From NCBI GenBank assembly GCA_027049035.1, contig JALTVI010000068.1, positions 109,386 through 173,385 on the forward strand: a DNA stretch of 64,000 nucleotides, in the 5' to 3' direction. The stretch comes from Sulfurovum sp. Lineage in GTDB: Bacteria; Campylobacterota; Campylobacteria; Campylobacterales; Sulfurovaceae. The translations under genes and the position numbers were made by a program. Positions 26,251-35,017 of the stretch are shown here, piece by piece (within the stretch, counting starts at the first letter, position 1; every line of letters begins with the position of its first letter). The notes below the pieces were generated by a model, which ran no database searches, was not told the origin of the DNA, and saw nothing but the letters and a program-made list of their open reading frames with translations.

Positions 26251-26790
26251 TGTTATTGGTAATTGGTGTATTGGTTATTGGGGGGGGGTGGAACCGAGAA
26301 TTAATTCTCGGCAGAGGGGCGAAGATACACCTAAAGGTATATATTTCGTTAAATCTTCGGTTCCAATTCTTTCCAAAATATCAATGTAGGGGCAATCCCT
26401 TGTGGTTGCCCTGACACGGCGGGTACCCACAAGGGGCACCCCTACATTCGGAATCGGAGGCTTTATCGGAGTGTATCCCCTTGCGGGATAGCCCCCAAAT
26501 AATGTCATTTAACACAACAGCGTTTGGGCGAAGATCAATCTTCGCTTCCAATGTTTTGGAACCGGGAATTTAACGAAGTGTATACCTTTAGGTGCATTCC
26601 CGGCCTTACGTCTTTTGCCATTTAGCGTCTGGGTGAAGCTGTACCCAAGGGCATACATTTTAATAAAGCTTTCGCTTCCGAAAGGAGTCTCTTGGAATCG
26701 GAGGCTTTAGTCCCGTTTTACGTTTTTTTACTGTTCAAAGTTGGGGCAAAGCTGCACCTAAAAGTATGCATTTCATTAAATCTTCGCTTC
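26251..26790. repeat. dense cluster of palindromic intergenic repeats (gene-free 26145-26951)
   Basis: This 807-bp stretch has no credible gene. It holds: the ATTGGTAATTGGTGTATTGG motif (26251-26280); an 18-bp perfect palindrome CCGAGAATTAATTCTCGG (26294-26311); hairpin-family copies at 26320-26359 (CGAAGAT/ATCTTCG), 26456-26494 (GGCT/AGCC), 26562-26603 (CCGGGAAT/ATTCCCGG), 26635-26672 (AAGCT/AGCTT) and a degenerate one at 26742-26787; a 64-bp inverted-repeat element at 26384-26447 (ATGTAGGGG/CCCCTACAT); and GCGAAGATCAATCTTCGC (26528-26545). The promoter of the gene at 26952 lies in the AT-rich part after 26870. Confidence 0.8.
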
Positions 26791-26951
26791 CGAAAGTCAT
26801 GCAGTAGTCTACCAAAATCATGAAAACGACAGATTGATACAAATCGACACACATAAGATAAAATAGCACTTTAATTATTATAAAATACTATAGTCGACTA
26901 AAAATATAGATAATATCATATTTATACTATTTTTAAGGGGCAGCACACAGT

Positions 26952-27773
26952 ATGGACAGACTTATCATAGAAAATATTCACGAAACATTCAACTTCAAAC
27001 TTCTCAAAGAGGTCTACCATGACATACTGGTACCCTGTTTCCCCGACCCGGAAGATCACTTAAGCTGGAAGATTATGAAAAAGATGGTGCATAGAAGCTT
27101 CAAAAATATTAACGGCAATGAGAGAGTGCTCATCTCTGTTTCCAAACAGCGTCAGGAAGATGGCAGTTATAAACCGGTCTCATTCTTTGTGGGGGTCTAC
27201 TACAGACGAAGCCGGACGGGTTTGATCTCCTATATGGGAATGCGTGACGGATGCCGAGGGTTGTCTGCATCGAACATCCAGAAGCAGGTGCTCGTAGAGA
27301 TGGAGAGGATGGCAAGTTTCTTTCACCAGAAGCTGAAGGGGGTTTTCAGTCTTGTGGATCTGCCTGAGAAGGCAGATCCTCGCTATATTACCCTCCCTCC
27401 GGTTCAGCGTATCATGATTATGGAACGCAACGGTGCACGGCATGTGCCCATCGACTTCTACTATCCGTCATTCAAAACCAACATATTGAGCTACCTGCTG
27501 ACAAAAACAACCTACAAAAATGATGCAGCACTGCTTGGATACCGCCTTCATGGTAAACTGCCTACCGAAAACCCGAAAATCATTAAAGCATTTATAGATG
27601 ACTTTTATGAGTCCTACGGAATTAAACCTGAAGAGAATGCCGTTGTCCGTCAGATGCATGAAATGGTTGACGGTATCGAAAAAGGTGTAGAGATCAAGCT
27701 CTCACAGCACTATAGAAAGCGGGAGAAAAAAGAGGTGGTAATGTGTGCATCGAAGGCGAGAGTGGCATCTTGA
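26952..27773 (+). CDS. hypothetical protein, possibly GNAT-like fold
   Basis: 273 aa with AAGGGG 12 nt before the ATG. The N-terminal part (residues 1-145) has a layout like an N-acyltransferase: an opening helix with EVYHDILVPCFPDPED, strands ISVSKQRQED and SFFVGVYYRRSRTGLISYMGM, then a helix with acetyl-CoA-site-like spacing (RDGCRGLSASNIQKQVLVEMERM). The C-terminal half (145-273) includes VPIDFYYPSFKTN and a helical tail. The assignment rests on pattern only; no substrate can be given. Confidence 0.6.
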   Translation: MDRLIIENIHETFNFKLLKEVYHDILVPCFPDPEDHLSWKIMKKMVHRSFKNINGNERVLISVSKQRQEDGSYKPVSFFVGVYYRRSRTGLISYMGMRDGCRGLSASNIQKQVLVEMERMASFFHQKLKGVFSLVDLPEKADPRYITLPPVQRIMIMERNGARHVPIDFYYPSFKTNILSYLLTKTTYKNDAALLGYRLHGKLPTENPKIIKAFIDDFYESYGIKPEENAVVRQMHEMVDGIEKGVEIKLSQHYRKREKKEVVMCASKARVAS

Positions 27774-27779
27774 TATGAG

Positions 27780-27851
27780 TTATTGGGCATTGGTGTATTG
27801 GATGTACTTCCATGATTGTGCCACCCTGTCATCCCGCACTTGATGCGGGAT
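27780..27851. repeat. intergenic repeats: ttattggg motif and REP palindrome
   Basis: 27780-27803 is a partial copy of the ATTGGTGTATTGG motif. 27831-27851 is the REP-like palindrome ATCCCGCA..TGCGGGAT followed by CTTGACG, the same as at 34045-34072. It lies between convergent genes. Confidence 0.7.
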
Positions 27852-27922
27852 CTTGACGTTTGGATCAAATACGTCGCCTTTGCCTAGAGTTAAGATTACT
27901 GCTTTCGCTGGAATGACGGCAC

Positions 27923-28669
27923 TTAAAAATCGTCATCGTCGTTTTCGAACTCTGTAGCAGCCTGCTGTTCGTATTTTAGCTCCTCTTCCTGTTTGAGCTG
28001 CTGTTTGGTCAGCACCATTTCATGCAGGAACTCGCCGAAGAAGGTACGGGAGTCGGTCTTGGCAAGGAAGAGGTAGATGCCCACTGCAAGAGCTGCAATT
28101 GTGATGGAGGTAACGACCTTCTGTGCCGGTGAGAAGATCTGGATGGGCTCTTTTGTGCGGATCTCGCATTTGCCTCCCGGGCAGTGCTGCGGGTCGCTCC
28201 GGGTAATGGCTTTGTAGATCATGCAGCCGACACAGACAGAGAAGGCCGCTTCAAGGAACATCAGGGTTAGGCAGAGCACACAGATGAGGACTTTATAGAA
28301 GGTGATGTCCCAGTGGAGTACGAACCAGTCCATCATCGGGATGGCAATGAGCCAGCCAAGACTCCATGCGAAACGCTTCTGCATTCCGCCGACATACTCC
28401 GGCTTCTGGTTCTGTGTGACAAGTTTACCCAGCAGCAGGGAGGGGGAGTAGCGTGGGCTGATAATACGCATGGTGAAGTCGAAAAAGAGAAATGCCAGGT
28501 ATACACGTGCCACCATAATATGATTGAAGCCGATACCGACAAAGATGACGATCATCCCCATCATAAAGAGGATGCCAGCAGCAGCTCTGGCTTCCCGTTC
28601 GTTAATGACGGTGACATCGTAACCGGGTACGTGTTCGCCGTATTCTGTAAAAAATGTTTTTAGATTCAC
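27923..28669 (-). CDS. DUF4395-family membrane protein
   Basis: 248 aa from GTG 28669 (AAAGGACACCCT before it). Four to five membrane segments lie between residues 30 and 205. DUF4395 features: DVTVINEREARAAAG near the start, RIISPRYSPSLLL, and the cysteine-containing CVGCMIYK near residue 150. The acidic tail ends in ENDDDDF. The function of the family is not established; members sit in the inner membrane, often near thioredoxin-like genes, which are absent here. Confidence 0.82.
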   Translation of the reverse strand: MNLKTFFTEYGEHVPGYDVTVINEREARAAAGILFMMGMIVIFVGIGFNHIMVARVYLAFLFFDFTMRIISPRYSPSLLLGKLVTQNQKPEYVGGMQKRFAWSLGWLIAIPMMDWFVLHWDITFYKVLICVLCLTLMFLEAAFSVCVGCMIYKAITRSDPQHCPGGKCEIRTKEPIQIFSPAQKVVTSITIAALAVGIYLFLAKTDSRTFFGEFLHEMVLTKQQLKQEEELKYEQQAATEFENDDDDF

Positions 28670-28777
28670 AGGGTGTCCTTTAGGCTAAATTCGCCGGGAT
28701 TTTAACAGAAAAAGTTTAATGAAAAAAAATGATTATATTGAGTGAATTGATTAATAAATTTGATTGATGTAGTTTTT

Positions 28778-28837
28778 GTTATTGGTAACTGGTGTATTGG
28801 TTATTGGATGAAACTGGAACCGAGAATTCATTCTCGG
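28778..28837. repeat. intergenic repeats: attggtaac motif plus 18-bp palindrome
   Basis: 28778-28807 carries ATTGGTAACTGGTGTATTGG, followed at 28820-28837 by CCGAGAATTCATTCTCGG, an 18-bp hairpin with a 7-bp stem. The same pair of motifs occurs at 26251-26311 and 29523-29584. Confidence 0.75.
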
Positions 28838-28854
28838 CCCCTGCTTCTGCTATC

Positions 28855-29448
28855 TTAGATCTTACTAAGAACGAACTGCTCCATATCGGCAACGACTTCA
28901 TCGAGTGTGCGCTCACCGTCGATAACGTGAAGCAGACCTTTCTCTTCGTAGAATTTCTGAATAGCCGGCAGCGGCTCGGTGTAGATCTTCATACGGCTAA
29001 CGAAGACCTCTTCGTTGTCGTCGCTGCGCTCTTCACCCGGTGCGGCTTCAGCGCGGCGTCCAAGGATGCGCTCTCTGGCCACCGCTTCGCTAACGCGTAC
29101 TTCGATAACGGAGACCAGATCGATGTCGTCTTCTTTGTTTACCAGTTCGTCAAAGGCTGTCATCTGCTCTTCGCTTCTTGGGTAACCGTCGATGAGGATG
29201 TTGTCTACCGGTGCATTCTTGATGGCGGAGACGATGGTGTTGACGATGATCTGCAGAGGCACGAGTGCACCCTTTGAGATGTAGCTCTCGATCTCTTTGC
29301 CAAGCTCAGAACCGCTTGCTACCTCTTCGCGCAGCATGTCTCCTGTAGAGTAGTGGACGATCTTGTCACTGTGTTTTTCGGCGATGATGCTTGCGTCGGT
29401 TGTTTTTCCTGAGCCTGGTGCTCCAATGATGAGAAAGAGTTTTTTCAT
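28855..29448 (-). CDS. adk: adenylate kinase
   Basis: 197 aa. P-loop GAPGSGKTT (9-17), NMP-binding STGDMLREEV, DGYPRSEEQ, then RILGRRAEAAPGEERSDD in place of the long zinc LID, so it is a short-type enzyme, as in Campylobacter (about 190 aa). It interconverts ATP, AMP and ADP in the cytoplasm. AAAGGAAA precedes the ATG. It lies downstream of aspS on the same strand, 197 bp away with a repeat cluster between. Confidence 0.97.
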   Translation of the reverse strand: MKKLFLIIGAPGSGKTTDASIIAEKHSDKIVHYSTGDMLREEVASGSELGKEIESYISKGALVPLQIIVNTIVSAIKNAPVDNILIDGYPRSEEQMTAFDELVNKEDDIDLVSVIEVRVSEAVARERILGRRAEAAPGEERSDDNEEVFVSRMKIYTEPLPAIQKFYEEKGLLHVIDGERTLDEVVADMEQFVLSKI

Positions 29449-29522
29449 AAGGTTTCCTTTGTTATTGTTTTTTCTATTTTACTATGATGTATTGTTTCAC
29501 ACCAGAAGTATGAATCTAATAC

Positions 29523-29607
29523 GTTATTGGTAACTGGTATATTGGTTGTTGGCACTTTTTACGGAACCGAGAATTTATTCTCGGCTGAGGCGAGGATAAA
29601 TCCTCGC
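29523..29607. repeat. intergenic repeats: attggtaac motif plus two 18-bp hairpins
   Basis: 29523-29552 is the ATTGGTAACTGG motif. 29567-29584 is CCGAGAATTTATTCTCGG and 29590-29607 is GCGAGGATAAATCCTCGC. The two adjacent hairpins differ in stem sequence yet both pair fully. Confidence 0.75.
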
Positions 29608-29645
29608 TTCCATGCTATTAACTATCACTCTCCACTATCACTGCA

Positions 29646-31397
29646 TTACGCCGTCGGCGTCTGACGGATACGCAGACTCAGCTCTTTGAGCTGCTCGTTG
29701 TCCACAGGGCTTGGTGCCTGTGTGAGCAGACACTGTGCACGCTGTGTTTTCGGGAACGCGATGACGTCCCTGATGCTGTCCGTGCCTGTCATCAGCATGA
29801 TGAGTCTGTCAAGCCCCAGTGCGAAGCCGCCGTGCGGCGGTGCACCGAACTTGAGCGCGTCAAGCAGGAAGCCGAACTTCTCCTGTGCTTCCTCTTCGCT
29901 GATGCCAAGCAGTTTGAAGATCTCTGCCTGCATCTCCTCTTTGTGAATACGGATCGATCCGCCGCCAAGTTCTGTACCGTTAAGGACAATGTCGTAGGCG
30001 ATCGATTCGATTTCTTCGATATCATCGAAGTCAAGTGATTTTGGCTGGGTGAATGGGTGGTGGAGCGCTTTGACACGTCCATCCTCAACCTCGAACATCG
30101 GGAAGTCTACAACCCAGAGGAATTCGAAGACACCCTCGGGGATGATCTCCATAAGCTCTGCAAGGTAGAGGCGGAAGCGGCCCATATAGTCGAGTACCAC
30201 TTTCTTCTCACCGGCACCGAAGAAGACGACGTCACCTACTGCAAGTTCACAGCGCTCGACAATCGCTTTGAGGTCTTCTTCTGTGAAGAATTTTGTCAGT
30301 GGTCCTTTGAGTCCGTCCTCTTTCATCTGGAAGTAGCCAAGCCCCTGTGCGCCGAACTTGCGGACGTAGTCTTCAAAGCCCTTCATCTGGCGTTTGGAGA
30401 AGATGTTGTCACCGTTTGGCACTTTGAGCGCCTTGATACGGTTGCGCTTTGGTGCTTTGGCGATGTTGGAGAAGATCTCGTTATCACAGCGTTCGAAGAT
30501 GTCGATGACATCGACCATCGCCATATCGAAACGCAGGTCGGGTTTATCGGAACCGTACTTCTCCATCGCTTCGTGGTAGGTCATACGTTTGAATGTTTTG
30601 GGGATCTCGAATCCGCACTGGGTGAAGATATCGTTGATGAGCTTTTCTGCAACGGCGATGACGTCATCTTCGGTGCAGAAGCTCATTTCGACGTCTATCT
30701 GGGTAAATTCCGGCTGTCTGTCGGCACGCAGGTCTTCATCACGGAAACACTTGGCGATCTGGAAGTAGCGGTCGAAGCCCGAGACCATCAGCAGCTGCTT
30801 AAAGAGCTGCGGAGACTGCGGCAGTGCGTAGAACTCACCCGGATGTACACGGCTTGGCACAAGGTAGTCACGTGCACCTTCAGGGGTGGATTTGGTCAGT
30901 ACCGGTGTCTCTACTTCAAGGAAACCAAGTTCGTCAAGGCTGTTACGTGCCGCAATGGTCGCTTTGGAACGCAGCTTGAAGATATCGTAGGATTTCTGGC
31001 TTCGCAGTTCGAGGTAGCGGTATTTCAGACGGATCTCTTCGTTAACCTTCTCATCACCCAGATCGAACGGCATCGGCTTGGAGCGGTTTTCGATGACAAG
31101 TTTGTCGACGACGATCTCCACCTTACCTGTTTTGAGATTGGGGTTTTCAAGTCCTTCACCTCTTGCTCTTACTTTTCCCGTAGCGATGAGTACGAACTGG
31201 TCGCGCACCTCTTCGGCTTTTTTGTGGGCATCGGCATTGTCGGCAGGGTCACAGACAAGCTGTACCACTTCATCCTTGTCTCTCAGGTCGATGAAAATGA
31301 CGCCGCCGTGGTCTCTTCTGCTGGAAACCCAGCCTGCGACGGTGACTTCCTCACCGATATGGTTTTCGTTAATTTCGGCACAATAGTGTGTTCTCAC
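29646..31397 (-). CDS. aspS: aspartyl-tRNA synthetase
   Basis: 583 aa starting at GTG 31397 (MRTHYCAEI, the usual family start, with AGGA 6 nt before). The frame reaches TTG 31403, but that is too close to the ribosome site. It has an OB-fold anticodon domain (1-105), class II motif 2 ([23 protein letters not shown]), the bacterial GAD insert (about 290-410) and motif 3 ([13 protein letters not shown]). In Campylobacterota this enzyme usually also charges tRNA-Asn, later amidated by GatCAB. Confidence 0.97.
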   Translation of the reverse strand: MRTHYCAEINENHIGEEVTVAGWVSSRRDHGGVIFIDLRDKDEVVQLVCDPADNADAHKKAEEVRDQFVLIATGKVRARGEGLENPNLKTGKVEIVVDKLVIENRSKPMPFDLGDEKVNEEIRLKYRYLELRSQKSYDIFKLRSKATIAARNSLDELGFLEVETPVLTKSTPEGARDYLVPSRVHPGEFYALPQSPQLFKQLLMVSGFDRYFQIAKCFRDEDLRADRQPEFTQIDVEMSFCTEDDVIAVAEKLINDIFTQCGFEIPKTFKRMTYHEAMEKYGSDKPDLRFDMAMVDVIDIFERCDNEIFSNIAKAPKRNRIKALKVPNGDNIFSKRQMKGFEDYVRKFGAQGLGYFQMKEDGLKGPLTKFFTEEDLKAIVERCELAVGDVVFFGAGEKKVVLDYMGRFRLYLAELMEIIPEGVFEFLWVVDFPMFEVEDGRVKALHHPFTQPKSLDFDDIEEIESIAYDIVLNGTELGGGSIRIHKEEMQAEIFKLLGISEEEAQEKFGFLLDALKFGAPPHGGFALGLDRLIMLMTGTDSIRDVIAFPKTQRAQCLLTQAPSPVDNEQLKELSLRIRQTPTA

Positions 31398-31565
31398 GTG
31401 CAATCCTCATAAATAAATAGTGGCGCGATTATATCTAAAAGTTGTTTAATGGTGTGTATATTCACTATACGCAAGGGAATCAAAAGATGACAAAATGAAA
31501 TTTTTTCGCACACACAAGCAACTCTATGCTACCCTAATGATATCAAACCAGAATGGAGCATAAAC

Positions 31566-32438
31566 GTGAAACAGCTGCCGCAGGTCAAACGGGCCGGGTT
31601 CATCCTCAAGCCGGATACACCGGAGATAAAACCGCTTTTTGAGCAGATACGCGACCAATTTGAAAAGAAAGGCATTGAAGTGCTGCTCTCAAGCCACTCT
31701 GCCAAGATGATCGGGCTTGAGGGGGTGCCGTTTGAGCAGATGTGCGAGGCGGCGGATTTCCTGGTGTCGCTTGGCGGTGATGGTACGCTTCTTTCTCTGG
31801 TACGCCGAAGCTACGCTTACCAGAAGCCTGTTGTGGGTATCAATGCGGGCAATTTGGGATTTTTGGCGGATATTACCATCGATGATGTTGACAGTTTCCT
31901 CGAGCGCCTGCTTGTCGGTGAATACCGCGTGGATGACCGTATGATGATAGAGGGCTACATCGAGAAAAAAAGCGGCAGCAAGATAAGTTTCATCGCTTTC
32001 AACGACGTGGTCATTACCTCTCCGGAGCCCTCCAAAATGGTAAAGGTCAACGCTTCCATTGACGGGGAACGTTTCAACTCCTACACCGGTGACGGACTCA
32101 TTATCTCCACACCGACGGGTTCGACAGCCTACAATCTCTCAGCAGGCGGCCCCATTCTTTACCCGCTGACGCAGGCGTTCATCATCACTCCCGTTCTGGC
32201 GCACTCGCTTGCCAACCAGCGTCCGCTGGTGGTGCCCGCAGACTTCAGCATCGAACTCGATGCCGAGAAGTACCGTGCTATCGCTTCCATCGACGGGCAG
32301 GAGGTGTATGAACTTGAAGAGGGGGATGTGCTCTACATTGCCGGAGCAAAAAAGGGTGCAACCCTGATTCACCGCAAAGAGCACAACTACTTCTCCGTAC
32401 TTCGCGAAAAACTGCACTGGGGAGACAGAAATTGGTAG
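31566..32438 (+). CDS. nadK: NAD kinase
   Basis: 290 aa from GTG 31566 (ATGGAGC before it). Family motifs: SLGGDGTLLSLVRR near residue 70, GINAGNLGFLADI, NDVVITS, and the glycine-rich TPTGSTAYNLSAGGP. It makes NADP from NAD and ATP. Its last 7 bp overlap recN, the same pairing seen in Campylobacter. Confidence 0.97.
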   Translation: MKQLPQVKRAGFILKPDTPEIKPLFEQIRDQFEKKGIEVLLSSHSAKMIGLEGVPFEQMCEAADFLVSLGGDGTLLSLVRRSYAYQKPVVGINAGNLGFLADITIDDVDSFLERLLVGEYRVDDRMMIEGYIEKKSGSKISFIAFNDVVITSPEPSKMVKVNASIDGERFNSYTGDGLIISTPTGSTAYNLSAGGPILYPLTQAFIITPVLAHSLANQRPLVVPADFSIELDAEKYRAIASIDGQEVYELEEGDVLYIAGAKKGATLIHRKEHNYFSVLREKLHWGDRNW

Positions 32439-33967
32439 AGCGGCTCTTTCTGCGTGATCTGGTCACTTTCAAAGAGGCGGAACTTGATTTCGAACCCGGA
32501 CTGGTGGTCTTTTCCGGACCAAGCGGGGCGGGGAAGTCGGTGCTTATCTCCGCTGTATTGACGGCATTCGGCTACCCCTCAAAGAGCGCTGCGGCACTGT
32601 GTGAAGTAAACATCAGAAAACCGTTGGGGCTGAAGCATGAAGCGTACGAATTTGAAGAGACAGTGGCGATCAAGAGCCTCAAAAAGGAGAAGCTGCGCTA
32701 CTTCATCGACGGGCAGGGGATTTCGCGAAAGGTGCTGCAAAGCCTCTTTGCCTCCTATGTCTCCTACCTCTCCGTGCGTGACAGCAAGGGGATGGAGAGC
32801 GAAGCGCTGATCGGCCTGCTGGACAAATATATGGTTTCGGGTGACAGGAACTACAAAAAACTGCTTAAAGAGTATGCCAAGCGCTACCGCACCTACAGAG
32901 AAAAAGCGCAGCAGCTTGAGAAGATACGCCAAAACGAAAAGGAGATGGCCGAAAAGATTGAGTTTGCGCGCTACGAGATAGAGAAGATAGAGAAAATCGA
33001 TCCAAAACCCGGTGAAGAGGAGGCGCTGCTGAAGGTCAAGCAGCAGCTCTCACGTATTGACAAGCTCAAAGAGGCGCTTGAAGAGGCTTCGGAGATTTTC
33101 CGGTTTGAGAGCAGTGTGGAGGAGGTCTACCGCCTGCTTGATAAGAATGTTTCCGCCTTTTCCGAAGCAATGAATCAACTGCGTGCCGACTTTGAAGAGA
33201 GTGAAACGCTTGCTGCGGAGCTTGAAGAGACCGATGTGGAGGCGGTACTTGACAGGCTTGGAGAACTTTCCGAGCTCAAGCGCCGTTACGGCTCCGTGGA
33301 GGAGGCGCTGGCCTACCGTGATGAAAAAATAAAAGAGCTTGAGGGCTACACCCATATAGAACAGGACAAGAGTCTGCTTGAGCAGTATCTGCAGATAGAG
33401 TTTGGTGAACTGCACACGCTTGCTTCCCGCATATCACAGGCACGCAAAAAGGTTGCGGCCGAGGTGGAGGCAGGAGCGGCAGCTTACCTTGCTGAACTCA
33501 AGCTGCCACCGCTTCGTTTCCTGTTTGAAGCAGAAGCACTGGGCGAATCGGGTACCGACACCATCGGCCTTGCTTTGGGAGAGAGCGGTTTGGAGACACT
33601 CAGCGGCGGTGAGTTCAACCGTGTGCGGTTGGCACTGCTTGCCGCTGCCATGCCAAAGGAGCAGAAAGAGGGCGGTGTACTGATACTTGACGAGATAGAT
33701 GCCAACGTCAGCGGCGATGAGTCGATCGCCATTGCTGAGATGATTGCTGCACTCTCCAAAGCCTACCAGGTCTTTGCTATCTCCCATCAGCCCCACCTTG
33801 CCGCCAAGGCGACACAGCATATTTTGGTGCAAAAAAGCGGAGGAGAAAGCCAAGCCGCCATACTTGACGAAGAGGGACGTATTGCGGAGATCAGCCGTAT
33901 CATTGCCGGAGAGAAGCCTACTGAACAGGCAGTGGCGTTTGCGAAGAAGCTTAGGGGAACAGGGTGA
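32432..33967 (+). CDS. recN: DNA repair ATPase RecN
   Basis: 511 aa from TTG 32432 (GGGGAG before it), overlapping nadK by 7 bp. Walker A is GPSGAGKSV near residue 30. Two coiled-coil arms (about 145-215 and 260-360) flank the hinge. The ABC signature LSGGEFNRVRLAL is followed by Walker B VLILDEIDANVSG and a switch His (ISHQPHLA). RecN is an SMC-like ATPase for double-strand break repair. Its length is near that of Campylobacterota RecN (about 510-525). Confidence 0.96.
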   Translation: MVERLFLRDLVTFKEAELDFEPGLVVFSGPSGAGKSVLISAVLTAFGYPSKSAAALCEVNIRKPLGLKHEAYEFEETVAIKSLKKEKLRYFIDGQGISRKVLQSLFASYVSYLSVRDSKGMESEALIGLLDKYMVSGDRNYKKLLKEYAKRYRTYREKAQQLEKIRQNEKEMAEKIEFARYEIEKIEKIDPKPGEEEALLKVKQQLSRIDKLKEALEEASEIFRFESSVEEVYRLLDKNVSAFSEAMNQLRADFEESETLAAELEETDVEAVLDRLGELSELKRRYGSVEEALAYRDEKIKELEGYTHIEQDKSLLEQYLQIEFGELHTLASRISQARKKVAAEVEAGAAAYLAELKLPPLRFLFEAEALGESGTDTIGLALGESGLETLSGGEFNRVRLALLAAAMPKEQKEGGVLILDEIDANVSGDESIAIAEMIAALSKAYQVFAISHQPHLAAKATQHILVQKSGGESQAAILDEEGRIAEISRIIAGEKPTEQAVAFAKKLRGTG

Positions 33968-34065
33968 CTGGTTATTGGGTGTTTTTTGGAACCGGGAATT
34001 AATTCCCGGCCGTGCAATGAACTATCACTTCCAAAAGACTTCTCATCCCGCACTCGATGCGGGAT
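33965..34065. repeat. intergenic repeats: 18-bp palindrome and REP
   Basis: 33965-33980 is part of the GGTTATTGGG motif, 33992-34009 the perfect palindrome CCGGGAATTAATTCCCGG, and 34045-34065 the REP ATCCCGCA..TGCGGGAT. They separate convergent recN and the HPt gene. Confidence 0.75.
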
Positions 34066-34124
34066 CTTGACGCTGATTTGCCGGATAACGCAAAGATTTC
34101 TGCTTGCGCAGGATGACAGGTATT

Positions 34125-34856
34125 CTACTTTTTAGGTGGAAACTGCTTTTTGAGCTTTTCGAAATAGCGTTTGAGGTGCTCCTGGTAGGCTTCGGCAACG
34201 GGAAGCTCCTCGCCGGTTTTGAGGTAGGTGTTGTAGTCGACAAGCAGGTCTGAAACGCCGCCGGTGCCGATGGTGGTGGAGGAGCCTTTGATGCTGTGGG
34301 TGAGGCGTTCCATTTTGTGAAAGTCGGGAATTTTCATCGCTTCGTCTATGAGTGGAATCTGGCCGCCTATCTGTGGAATGAGTTCCTGAATGAACTCCAT
34401 CGCTTCCTCTTCGGAGAGGCCCATCTCGATGAGTCTGTCATAGTTGAAGTCTGGGTAGTCGCCTTTGGGCAGTTCTATTGCAGGCTGCTCTTTTTTGGGT
34501 TCAGGTTTTGGTGCCGGTTTCGGTGTTTCTTTGACTTCCTGTACAACGGTTTCAGGTTTGGTTTCTGCTGTGGGAACCTCAGGTGTTTTGGGCGGTGTAA
34601 CCGTTTTTTCCGGCTCCTGTGTTTTTATAGTTTTCGGCTTTGCTTCAGGCGTTTTTTGTGTCTTTTGGGGTGCCTCTTCCGGCGCTTTGGCAGCAGCAGG
34701 GCGTTTCGAAACCTTTGCTTCAGGCTTTTTGGGTTTACGCTTGGTCGATTCGCGCTTCAGTCGCTCCTGACGATACTTCTTTTCGTTCCGGTATTCAAGA
34801 TAGATAACCAGTGCTACAATAAATAATATCGTGCCGATAATCACGGATGCAAGCAT
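34125..34856 (-). CDS. membrane-anchored HPt (histidine phosphotransfer) domain protein
   Basis: 243 aa with GGGAGG before the ATG. One N-terminal membrane helix (2-20) is followed by a highly basic stretch and a long Pro/Lys/Glu/Thr-rich linker (about 40-130), much like a TonB-type spacer. The C-terminal domain (about 135-240) is helical with the HPt signature HSIKGSSTTIG, acceptor His187. HPt domains relay phosphate between histidine kinases and receivers. A free-standing HPt tied to the inner membrane by such a linker is unusual. A receiver/regulator gene sits at the equivalent place in Campylobacter. Confidence 0.8.
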   Translation of the reverse strand: MLASVIIGTILFIVALVIYLEYRNEKKYRQERLKRESTKRKPKKPEAKVSKRPAAAKAPEEAPQKTQKTPEAKPKTIKTQEPEKTVTPPKTPEVPTAETKPETVVQEVKETPKPAPKPEPKKEQPAIELPKGDYPDFNYDRLIEMGLSEEEAMEFIQELIPQIGGQIPLIDEAMKIPDFHKMERLTHSIKGSSTTIGTGGVSDLLVDYNTYLKTGEELPVAEAYQEHLKRYFEKLKKQFPPKK

Positions 34857-35017
34857 GTGAACGCCTCCCTGCGTGTAGTCCGAAAGCCTGCGAATGGCAG
34901 CACTTTTGGCTTTATTATCAATAACTATAGCTTATTTCGTATTAGAAAAAGTTGTTCCCTGTCAATGAAATGAGGCTTTTTGGGTATAATGTCGCTAAAA
35001 AAAACAGAGGGAAAGAG

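Noticed and set aside
26186..26508. Two short open frames (67 and 77 codons) in the repeat cluster
   Set aside because: They are composed of hairpin repeats and the ATTGGTAATTGG motif, are on opposite strands over the same bases, and have no ribosome site.
30057..31412. 451-codon plus-strand open frame opposite aspS
   Set aside because: It is antisense to a certain aspartyl-tRNA synthetase, with low-complexity Phe/Asp/Glu content typical of a mirrored frame.
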